Origin: an uncultured Eubacteriales bacterium
GTDB lineage: Bacteria > Bacillota_I > Bacilli_A > RF39 > UBA660
Assembly (NCBI GenBank): GCA_900321795.1
Contig: ONXO01000014.1
Span: forward strand, 1-11,268
DNA: 11,268 nucleotides
Direction: 5' to 3'
The notes under the pieces were generated by a model. The model ran no database searches. It saw only the letters and a list, made by a program, of their open reading frames with translations, and was not told the DNA's origin. A program made the translations under genes and the position numbers. This document shows, one piece after another, positions 1-5,575 of the stretch (within the stretch, counting starts at the first letter, position 1; each line of letters starts with the position of its first letter).

Positions 1-1
1 A

Positions 2-1009
2 AAGCTATCTTTGTTTTTTAAAATAAAAGTAATTAAATACTATGGTTCAAAAGGAATCATATCTTTTTTCAAAAAACATTATATATTCTTAATATCTTTA
101 CTAATAGGATACACTGCTATTTTAGCATTATCTAATACTATTTTCTCAGTTGAAGTAATATCTTCTAATAGTAATCTTAGGGAAATAGTCCTTTCTAATT
201 TAAATGAGAGTGGAATAAAAAAGTATAAGTTTGTAAAAAGTAAAAAAGAAATAGATAAAATAAAAGAAAAAATACTTAAAGAAAATGAAACAACACTTGA
301 ATGGATAGAAATAGAAAGAACTGGAACTAAATACACAGTAAATCTAACTGAAAGAGTTATAACAATTAGAAATGAGGATACAAGAAAAACTGATATAGTA
401 GCAAGCAAAGATGGTATGATAAAATATATTTTAGTAAATAAAGGCACTAAGGTAAAAGAAGTAAATGAGCTAGTTAAAAAAGGTGAAACTATAATAAGTG
501 GAAGTATTACGAAAGATGAAAACTTAGTTGATACAGTAAATGCTAGTGGACGAGTATACGCGGAAGTGTGGTACACAGTAAATACAACTGTCCCTTATAA
601 ACATATAGTATATGAAAAAACAGGAGAAGTAATAAACCATATATATCTGGATATATTTGGAAAAAAGTTTACATTAATGGGTAAATATGAAACAAATATG
701 TCTATGAATGAAGAAGAGCTTTTAGTAGAAAAACCATATTTATTCTTTAAAGTAATTAATGAAAAGAAAGAACTATATACTTACAAAGAAGTTAATTTAA
801 CTGAAGAAGAAGCATTTGTTGAAGCAATAAATAGAAGTGATAAGGTAATAATGGATAAACTTTCACTAGATGAGTATATAATTGATAAAAAAGTTTTGAA
901 AAAGAATGCATATAGTAGTAAAATAGATATAGAAGTATTTTATAGGGTTTATGAAAATATAGCACAGGAAACTGAAATAACTCCTATAGAAACTAAAGAA
1001 GGAGAATAA
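2..1009 (+). CDS. yqfD: Sporulation protein YqfD, 5' end missing (partial)
   Basis: YqfD is a membrane-anchored protein of spore-forming Firmicutes, made in the mother cell and needed for efficient sporulation; its biochemical role is unknown (family knowledge). The frame is open to the left window edge from base 2, and the first in-frame TTG (base 11) has no ribosome binding site, so the true start lies upstream. Seen here: a basic stretch, one membrane segment (about residues 23-45 counted from base 11), an extracytoplasmic region with the family-like block around WIEIERTGTKYTV, and a barrel-sandwich/lipoyl-like stretch (DGMIKYILVNKGTKVKEV...VKKGETIISG) typical of the YqfD C-terminal half. 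Full-length relatives are close to 400 residues, so roughly 60 are missing. It is first in the yqfD-vanZ-ybeY-era cluster; the next gene starts 2 bases after its stop. Its presence hints at sporulation ancestry but does not prove the organism sporulates. Confidence 0.85.
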   Translation, partial: KLSLFFKIKVIKYYGSKGIISFFKKHYIFLISLLIGYTAILALSNTIFSVEVISSNSNLREIVLSNLNESGIKKYKFVKSKKEIDKIKEKILKENETTLEWIEIERTGTKYTVNLTERVITIRNEDTRKTDIVASKDGMIKYILVNKGTKVKEVNELVKKGETIISGSITKDENLVDTVNASGRVYAEVWYTVNTTVPYKHIVYEKTGEVINHIYLDIFGKKFTLMGKYETNMSMNEEELLVEKPYLFFKVINEKKELYTYKEVNLTEEEAFVEAINRSDKVIMDKLSLDEYIIDKKVLKKNAYSSKIDIEVFYRVYENIAQETEITPIETKEGE

Positions 1010-1011
1010 AT

Positions 1012-1626
1012 ATGGTAAAGGGAGCACTATACGAACTACTATTATCGTCTTGGCCAACACTGGTTATTTTTATGGTAATAATTATATTATTAAGAATATT
1101 TTATTGCAGGAACTCATCTCATAAATTTATATTACATGAAGAGATTTTCTTGCTTGTATTTGTTGCATACATTTTATTATTATTCGAACTTGTAACAAGT
1201 AGAGATGTAGCTATTTCTGGAACTAACTTAGTGCCTTTTAAAGAGATACTTCGTTATAGTGTAGGAAGCAGAAACTTCTATAGACAAGTTATAGGAAACA
1301 TCGTGCTATTTATACCATTTGGGTTCTTTGCTTCATATTATACAAAGATAAAGAAAACAGGAAGTATAACACTTATAACTTTATTAGTAAGTTTAACAAT
1401 TGAGCTTGTACAAAGCAGGATAGGAAGAAGCTTTGATATAGATGACATCATTTTAAATGTAATTGGTGGAATACTAGGATTTTTCATATATGTAGGACTA
1501 GATGCAATTGCTAAAAGACTCCCATCATTCTTTAGAAGTGATAAGTTTTTAAGCTTTATTTCTATTGTAATATTAGTAGTATTAGTGTTATACTTAATGG
1601 GTGTTATTAATTTTGGGTGGTTATAA
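1012..1626 (+). CDS. VanZ-family integral membrane protein
   Basis: A 204-residue polytopic membrane protein with about six hydrophobic segments (roughly 13-30, 45-62, 94-110, 119-133, 148-163, 178-197). VanZ-family hallmarks are visible: NLVPF (72-76), NIVLFIPFGFF (96-106), LTIELVQ (128-134), and GRSFDIDDIILNVIGGILG (138-156) with its Asp-Asp motif. VanZ itself is linked to low-level teicoplanin resistance, but most family members have no assigned substrate, so no resistance role should be read into this one. AAGGAGA at 999-1005, 6 bases before the ATG, supports the start. It is co-directional with yqfD (2-base gap), and its TAA overlaps the ybeY ATG by one base. It occupies the place where phoH and pgpH sit in B. 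subtilis, an unusual neighbour for this cluster. Confidence 0.88.
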   Translation: MVKGALYELLLSSWPTLVIFMVIIILLRIFYCRNSSHKFILHEEIFLLVFVAYILLLFELVTSRDVAISGTNLVPFKEILRYSVGSRNFYRQVIGNIVLFIPFGFFASYYTKIKKTGSITLITLLVSLTIELVQSRIGRSFDIDDIILNVIGGILGFFIYVGLDAIAKRLPSFFRSDKFLSFISIVILVVLVLYLMGVINFGWL

Positions 1627-2066
1627 TGGATTTTGAAATAAGTAATTTAACAGAAGAAAAAGTTCCATTAGAATTAATGGAAAAAGTAATAAAGAAAACT
1701 GAAGAAAGATTAAATATAGAAGATTCTATAGTATCTATAACTATAGTAGATAACGAAAGAATACATGAAATTAATAGAGAATACAGAGGAATAGATAGAC
1801 CCACTGACGTAATAAGCTTTGCTTTTATGGATGAAGACATTAATCCAGAAAATGGTTTAACTAATCTAGGAGAAATCTATATTTCTATAGAAAAAGCACG
1901 TGTTCAGGCAAAAGAATATGGTCATTCTTTTGAAAGAGAATTATGCTTTTTACTAGTGCATGGACTATTGCATCTACTAGGATATGACCATATGGAAAAG
2001 GAAGAAGAAAAGGTAATGTTTTCTCTTCAAGATGAAATATTAGAAAGCTTAGGTATTACTAGATGA
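1626..2066 (+). CDS. ybeY: Endoribonuclease YbeY (rRNA maturation factor)
   Basis: YbeY is a single-strand-specific metallo-endoribonuclease involved in 16S rRNA 3'-end maturation and ribosome quality control in the cytoplasm (family knowledge). The zinc signature HGxLHLxGYDH is intact near the C-terminus, with metal-binding His112, His116 and His122 when counted from the ATG at 1626. The conserved RPTDVISFAF block precedes it. Length is 146 residues, typical for the family. A GTG at 1617 is in frame, but the ATG at 1626 is preferred. It forms a TAATG overlap with the vanZ stop, and GGGTGG (1615-1620) lies 5 bases upstream as ribosome binding site. Its TGA overlaps the next start (ATGA), indicating translational coupling. 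Confidence 0.95.
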   Translation: MDFEISNLTEEKVPLELMEKVIKKTEERLNIEDSIVSITIVDNERIHEINREYRGIDRPTDVISFAFMDEDINPENGLTNLGEIYISIEKARVQAKEYGHSFERELCFLLVHGLLHLLGYDHMEKEEEKVMFSLQDEILESLGITR

Positions 2067-2383
2067 TAGATAAACTATTAGGAATTATAGATAATTCTGA
2101 AAAAGGCATCGTATCTATCGCTGAAGCTAGAGGTAAATTCTATAACGGAATAAGTATAGATGGAACTCATGCCTTAGTAAATGCTGTTTACTCTAGTTTA
2201 GCAAATGGAGAAAGAAATATAGATGTAATATACATAATGAGCAAAACAAGTGACTTCAATATAAATAATGAAGTAAAGGCTTTCATAAAAAAGTATCTAA
2301 ATGAAAAGACTATATTTAATTTAATAAATGATCAAGGCATGAAAATATATACATATAAAGAAATTATAGGAGAAAATAAATGA
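2063..2383 (+). CDS. Cytidine deaminase-like protein lacking catalytic residues (probable pseudoenzyme)
   Basis: A 106-residue protein at the place normally held by cdd, between ybeY and era. Read against remembered B. subtilis Cdd, it keeps the fold's landmarks. GKFYNGISID (24-33) matches GKVYRGCNIE. THALVNAVYSSLANGE (35-50) matches the NCAERTALFKAVSEGD helix without gaps. LINDQGMKIYTYKEII (87-102) matches LTNLQGQIKEMTVEELL. The Cys-Ala-Glu zinc/catalytic motif reads His36-Ala37-Leu38, and the Pro-Cys-Gly-Ala-Cys helix reads about residues 67-73 with no cysteine. The protein contains no Cys at all, so classical zinc-dependent deamination looks impossible. It is also about 30 residues shorter than B. 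subtilis Cdd. The frame is intact and overlaps both neighbours by 4 bases (ATGA), so it is maintained and translated rather than an obvious pseudogene. Its present function is unknown; a structural or nucleoside-binding role is speculation. Confidence 0.72.
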   Translation: MIDKLLGIIDNSEKGIVSIAEARGKFYNGISIDGTHALVNAVYSSLANGERNIDVIYIMSKTSDFNINNEVKAFIKKYLNEKTIFNLINDQGMKIYTYKEIIGENK

Positions 2384-3261
2384 GAAGTGGATTTGTAAGT
2401 ATAATAGGAAGACCTAATGTAGGTAAAAGTTCCTTAATAAATAGAATAGTAGGCGAAAAAATAGCTATTACCAGTAATAAACCATCTACCACAAGAAACT
2501 TAGTGCAGGGTATTTATACAACAGAAGGCATTCAAATAGTATTTGTTGATACCCCCGGTATACATAAACCAGTGCACAAACTAGGTAATAAACTAAATGC
2601 ACAGGCTTACTACAGTGCTAATGATGTTGATGTGCTTATGCTTGTTATGGATGCAAAAGAGCCTTTAGGAAAAGGTGATGCTTTTGTTTTAGATAAAATT
2701 AGAAGTGTTGACAAGCCTGTAATACTTGTATTAAATAAAATAGATAAACTAACTAATGAAGAAATACTTAAAAAGATCGATGAAGTAAAAGATTTATATA
2801 CTTTTGCTGAAATTGTTCCTGTAAGTGCACGTGAAAACGATAATGTAGATAGACTAATAGAAGTAGTTAGTAAATATCTAACAGACACAGTAAAATATTT
2901 TCCTGATGAAGACGTAACAAGTAGTCCTATAGAGTTTAGACTATGCGAAATAGTTAGAGAAAAGGTTCTAGAACTAACTGAAGAAGAAGTGCCTCACTCA
3001 GCTACATGTGTATTATCAGATTTAACAGAAGATGATAAAACAATAAATGTATATATTGATATAGTAGTAGACAGAGATGCCATAAAGAAAATAATAATTG
3101 GTAAAAATGGAAGTATGCTAAAAGAAATAGGCACAAAAGCAAGAAGTGAAATGGAAACAATGCTAGGTAAACAAGTATATCTAGAACTATATGTAAAAAC
3201 TCTTAAAAAATGGAGAGATAAAGAAAAATATTTAAATGAACTTGGATTTAATGAATTTTAG
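2380..3261 (+). CDS. era: GTPase Era
   Basis: Era is an essential GTPase that binds the 3' end of 16S rRNA and assists assembly of the 30S subunit. All G motifs are visible: GRPNVGKSS (10-18, P-loop), PSTTRN (35-40, switch I), DTPG (57-60), NKID (119-122), and SAR (149-151). The C-terminal KH domain carries IIIGKNGSMLKEIG (238-251), the RNA-binding GxxG loop. The EEVPHS block and the terminal LKKWRDKEKYL segment are typical Era. Length of 293 residues is standard. The ATG overlaps the stop of the deaminase-like gene (ATGA), with AGGAGAA just upstream as ribosome binding site. It is followed by yqzL and recO as in many Bacillota. Confidence 0.97.
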   Translation: MRSGFVSIIGRPNVGKSSLINRIVGEKIAITSNKPSTTRNLVQGIYTTEGIQIVFVDTPGIHKPVHKLGNKLNAQAYYSANDVDVLMLVMDAKEPLGKGDAFVLDKIRSVDKPVILVLNKIDKLTNEEILKKIDEVKDLYTFAEIVPVSARENDNVDRLIEVVSKYLTDTVKYFPDEDVTSSPIEFRLCEIVREKVLELTEEEVPHSATCVLSDLTEDDKTINVYIDIVVDRDAIKKIIIGKNGSMLKEIGTKARSEMETMLGKQVYLELYVKTLKKWRDKEKYLNELGFNEF

Positions 3262-3307
3262 TGAATAAAAAAACATTTTCTAGCACAATATTAATTAGGT
3301 GATGAAA

Positions 3308-3388
3308 ATGAGTAAATTAAATCTTTGGAACAAATTTAAAGAAAGTGGAAAAGTAGAAGATTATTTAAATTATAAGAAAGAGAAGTAG
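3308..3388 (+). CDS. yqzL: YqzL-like microprotein (26 aa)
   Basis: A very short gene easily missed by automatic callers. The 26-residue product reads NLWNKFKESGKVEDYLNYKKEK after a four-residue start (bases 3308-3385). This matches the YqzL pattern as I recall it, W-x-x-F-x-x-(T/S)-G-x-(I/V)-x-x-Y-L-x-(Y/F)-K; B. subtilis YqzL is similar and sits in the same place between era and recO. AGGTGA at 3297-3302 lies 5 bases before the ATG and supports translation. The stop lies 3 bases before the recO ATG. The function of YqzL is unknown. Both the motif and the synteny support the call; the short length is the main reservation. Confidence 0.8.
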   Translation: MSKLNLWNKFKESGKVEDYLNYKKEK

Positions 3389-3391
3389 AAA

Positions 3392-4129
3392 ATGGAAATC
3401 ATAAGTGTAGAAGGAATAGTCCTTAGCAGTGTTAAATATAAAGAAAACTCTAAAATACTAAATATATTAACTAAAAATAAAGGTTTAATAGGCGTAATTG
3501 CTAAAGGTGCCTTATCTGAAAAAAGTACTCTTAGAGTAGTAAGTGAAAACTATTCATATGCCAATTTCCATATATATTATAAAGAAGGAAAACTATCTAC
3601 ACTTAAAGAAGCAGATACAATAGATTACTTTATAAACATTAAATCTGATATAGAAAAGTTTGGGTATATGTCTTACTTAACTGAACTGACTAAAGATGTT
3701 TATAAAGAGAATGCTTCTAGCGATATCTATGAAATATTCAAAAGTGCTTTAATAAAAATAAATGAAGGATTAAATCCTAAAGTAATAACAAACATAGTAG
3801 AAATAAAGTATCTAAACTATTTAGGTGTTGGACTTAATTTAGAAGGATGCTGTGAATGTGGTAAAACTACTAACATAGTAAATGTAAGTCTTGTAAAAGG
3901 TGGATATGTATGTGCTTTTCACAAAACGAACGAAAAGCAGTATAGTGAATCTATGCTAAAGATGATAAAAGGTTATCAATTAGTAGATATAAACAAAATA
4001 AGTGAACTTAAAATAAAAAAAAATATAATAGATGAAATAGATGAATTCCTAAATATATATTATAGAGAATATACAGGACTTTATCTAAAAAGTAAATCAT
4101 TCTTAAATAATGTAAAAAGTAACTATTAA
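3392..4129 (+). CDS. recO: DNA repair protein RecO
   Basis: RecO works with RecR (and RecF) to load RecA on SSB-coated single-stranded DNA during gap repair and recombination. The N-terminal OB-fold is recognisable (EGIVLSSVKYKENSKILNILTKNKGLIGVIAKGAL, residues 7-41). The helical domain follows, with a zinc-finger-like cluster at C153-C154-E-C156 and C174-x-x-H177 after the family's GGYVC block. Length of 245 residues is typical. The start follows yqzL by 3 bases. Its ribosome binding site is weak (GAGAAG about 7 bases upstream), which suggests coupling to yqzL translation. The last codons form the left arm of the downstream terminator, so this gene ends the operon. Confidence 0.93.
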   Translation: MEIISVEGIVLSSVKYKENSKILNILTKNKGLIGVIAKGALSEKSTLRVVSENYSYANFHIYYKEGKLSTLKEADTIDYFINIKSDIEKFGYMSYLTELTKDVYKENASSDIYEIFKSALIKINEGLNPKVITNIVEIKYLNYLGVGLNLEGCCECGKTTNIVNVSLVKGGYVCAFHKTNEKQYSESMLKMIKGYQLVDINKISELKIKKNIIDEIDEFLNIYYREYTGLYLKSKSFLNNVKSNY

Positions 4130-4172
4130 TAAGCTATCCAACTTTTGGATTGGTTTAAACTAGTTACTTTTT
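4114..4172 (+). terminator. Intrinsic terminator of the yqfD-recO operon, overlapping the recO 3' end
   Basis: A perfect 12-bp outer stem pairs AAAAAGTAACTA (4114-4125) with TAGTTACTTTTT (4161-4172). It encloses a perfect inner hairpin, ATCCAA (4136-4141) / TTGGAT (4145-4150). The right arm ends in a five-T run. The left arm begins inside the final codons of recO, before the TAA at 4127-4129. The stem is symmetric in A and T runs, so it could also stop transcription from the right, but no minus-strand gene is visible there. Confidence 0.8.
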
Positions 4173-4182
4173 CAATTAAAGT

Positions 4183-4212
4183 TTCTTAAAAATAAAGTTT
4201 ATTTTTTAAGAA
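4183..4212. repeat. AT-rich inverted repeat upstream of the PRPP synthetase promoter
   Basis: TTCTTAAAAA (4183-4192) and TTTTTAAGAA (4203-4212) form a perfect 10-bp stem around a 10-base loop. It lies between the recO terminator and the -35 box at 4222. It could be a second back-up terminator or an upstream operator/UP-like element. Nothing in the sequence decides between these. Confidence 0.4.
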
Positions 4213-4221
4213 TAATTATAG

Positions 4222-4250
4222 TTGACCCCTTTAAAAAGTTAGTTTATACT
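4222..4250 (+). promoter_or_regulatory. Sigma-A-type promoter for the PRPP synthetase gene
   Basis: TTGACC (4222-4227) and TATACT (4245-4250) are separated by exactly 17 bases. Expected transcription start is near 4257, giving a very short leader to the ATG at 4274. Confidence 0.75.
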
Positions 4251-4273
4251 TATTATTGGAGTGATATAGTAGT

Positions 4274-5410
4274 ATGAAAGAAATTGTGAATGATAGCAAA
4301 TTAAGGCTTATTGTATTTGACAGTGCTAAATCTTTAGGAGAAAGAGTAGATAAATTATTAATTAATATGGATGGATTAAATCCAGATAAATATACTTATA
4401 TACTACCTATAAATCAAAATTTCTTTGAAGATGGACATTTAAAAGTAGAGATAAACGAAACTGTAAGAGGAAAAGATGTTTATTTTTTAACTGATATAGG
4501 TAATTACTCACTAGAATATAATATGCATGGATTTATTAATCATACAAGTCCAAATGATTTAATGATGCAGCTAAAAGATGGAATCGGTGCTTGTAATCAT
4601 CATGCAGAACACATAAATATTGTAATGCCACTTTTATATGCTGGTAGACAACATAGAAGAAACACTAGAGAAAACTTAACATGTGGAATGATACTTCATG
4701 AGCTTGATGAAATGCAAAGAATTAAAGCATTTCTAACATTTGATGCACACGATCAAGGAGTGGAACATGCATGCCCAAATATGGAATTTGATAATTTTTT
4801 TCCTACTAATTACATATTAAAAGAATTAATAAATGACTTAACAGTTGATGAACTAAAAAATCTTGTATTTATAGCCCCAGATAACGGAGCAACTGGAAGA
4901 AGAAATGTCTACTTAAATTCATTTAATTGTGAATTTATACACAGAGAAGCTGGCAGCTTTGTCAAGCAAAGAGATTATAATCATTTAGTAGATGGAAAGT
5001 ATCCTATAATATCTCATGATTATTCAGGTAATTCTAATATAGAAGGTTTTACAGCAATAGTATCAGATGATATGATATCAAGTGGTGGCTCTATGTTTGA
5101 TGTAATAGATGAACTCACTAAACTACGCGTAAAAAACATATATATTATAGTTACATATGCTTTATTTACAAAAGGGATAGAAAAGTTTGATAAATATTAT
5201 AGAGAAGGAAAATTAAATGGAGTTTATACAACTAATTTATCATATATACCAAATGAATACTTAAATTTACCTTGGCTACATGTATGTGATTGCTCTGAAC
5301 TTGTAGCAAATGCAATTCATAATGTGCATTATGATGAATCCATTTCTGAAATATTAACTGACAAATCATATCCACAAAAGCTACTAAGAAGGAAATTCAA
5401 TCTACAATAA
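4274..5410 (+). CDS. prs: Ribose-phosphate pyrophosphokinase (PRPP synthetase), divergent form
   Basis: PRPP synthetase makes phosphoribosyl pyrophosphate from ribose 5-phosphate and ATP, feeding purine, pyrimidine, histidine and NAD synthesis. At 378 residues it is longer than the usual ~315. Family landmarks are present in variant form: FEDGHLKVEI (51-60, for the FxDGE block), RGKDVY (65-70), YAGRQHRRNTRE (122-133, for YARQDRK...RE), FDAHD (156-160, for DLH), PDNGATGRR (202-210), and the PRPP loop VSDDMISSGG (263-272, for VDDMIDTAG). An insertion around 76-100 and a longer C-terminal region explain the extra length. GGAGTGA (4258-4264) is the likely ribosome binding site, 9 bases before the ATG. 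It has its own promoter and no clear terminator, so some read-through into glyS is possible. It belongs to a divergent subgroup; the assignment rests on motif order. Confidence 0.85.
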   Translation: MKEIVNDSKLRLIVFDSAKSLGERVDKLLINMDGLNPDKYTYILPINQNFFEDGHLKVEINETVRGKDVYFLTDIGNYSLEYNMHGFINHTSPNDLMMQLKDGIGACNHHAEHINIVMPLLYAGRQHRRNTRENLTCGMILHELDEMQRIKAFLTFDAHDQGVEHACPNMEFDNFFPTNYILKELINDLTVDELKNLVFIAPDNGATGRRNVYLNSFNCEFIHREAGSFVKQRDYNHLVDGKYPIISHDYSGNSNIEGFTAIVSDDMISSGGSMFDVIDELTKLRVKNIYIIVTYALFTKGIEKFDKYYREGKLNGVYTTNLSYIPNEYLNLPWLHVCDCSELVANAIHNVHYDESISEILTDKSYPQKLLRRKFNLQ

Positions 5411-5414
5411 TGAC

Positions 5415-5443
5415 TTGACATATCTTGTCATTAATCATATAAT
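5415..5443 (+). promoter_or_regulatory. Promoter of the glyS leader
   Basis: A near-perfect housekeeping promoter: TTGACA (5415-5420), 17-base spacer, TATAAT (5438-5443). The expected start point is near 5450. An inverted repeat TGACA-N5-TGTCA (5416-5430) covers the -35 box and could be an operator, but the arms are only 5 bases. Confidence 0.85.
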
Positions 5444-5445
5444 TT

Positions 5446-5558
5446 ATATAGAAAAGCGATGACGAGGTGTGGAGACCTAAGAGCTATATTTTAAAAGAGA
5501 ACAAAGTATGGTGGAACAGTGCCTAAAAGTGCCCATATGAAATGTTCTCTTTTTATTT
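5446..5558 (+). ncRNA. Miniature T-box riboswitch-like leader of glyS (probable glycine T-box)
   Basis: T-box leaders sense uncharged tRNA and control aminoacyl-tRNA synthetase genes. Here the antiterminator-like element is clear. Helix A1 is GTATGG (5506-5511) with CCATAT (5533-5538). The 7-base bulge TGGAACA (5512-5518) carries UGGA, complementary to a UCCA tRNA 3' end as expected for tRNA-Gly. Helix A2 is GTGC (5519-5522) with GTGC (5529-5532) through two G-U pairs. A single small hairpin takes the place of Stem I: AGGT (5465-5468) / ACCT (5475-5478), with terminal loop GTGGAG holding a GGA glycine codon (5471-5473). Its base could be AGC/GCT (5455-5457/5483-5485) or ATATAG/CTATAT (5446-5451/5484-5489). 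The GATGACG segment at 5458-5464 resembles the GA-rich part of T-box Stem I. From the predicted start the leader is only about 125 bases, well below the usual ~200. The specifier assignment is inference. Confidence 0.72.
5493..5554 (+). terminator. Attenuator-type terminator in the glyS leader
   Basis: AAAAGAGAACA (5493-5503) pairs perfectly over 11 bp with TGTTCTCTTTT (5543-5553), followed by more U-rich sequence up to 5559. It lies directly before the glyS ribosome binding site, as expected for an attenuator. Unusually, it encloses the antiterminator-like element rather than sharing a strand with it. Confidence 0.72.
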
Positions 5559-5575
5559 TAAGGAGATGATAAATA

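Noticed and set aside
11..13. TTG at base 11 as the start of yqfD
   Set aside because: The frame is open to the window edge and family members have a further N-terminal portion, so the gene is simply cut.
79..576. Open frame of 165 codons on the minus strand opposite yqfD
   Set aside because: It is a mirror of the coding strand of yqfD; the sense protein has clear family features, and the antisense frame has no ribosome binding site and a low-complexity Ser/Leu/Phe composition.
2610..2888. Minus-strand frame opposite era
   Set aside because: Composition is dominated by Ser/Leu/Ile typical of antisense to AT-rich genes, and era on the + strand is certain.
5416..5430. TGACA-N5-TGTCA dyad over the glyS -35 box as a repressor operator
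   Set aside because: The arms are only 5 bases and one is part of the consensus -35 hexamer, so chance is likely; mentioned with the promoter but not listed as an operator.
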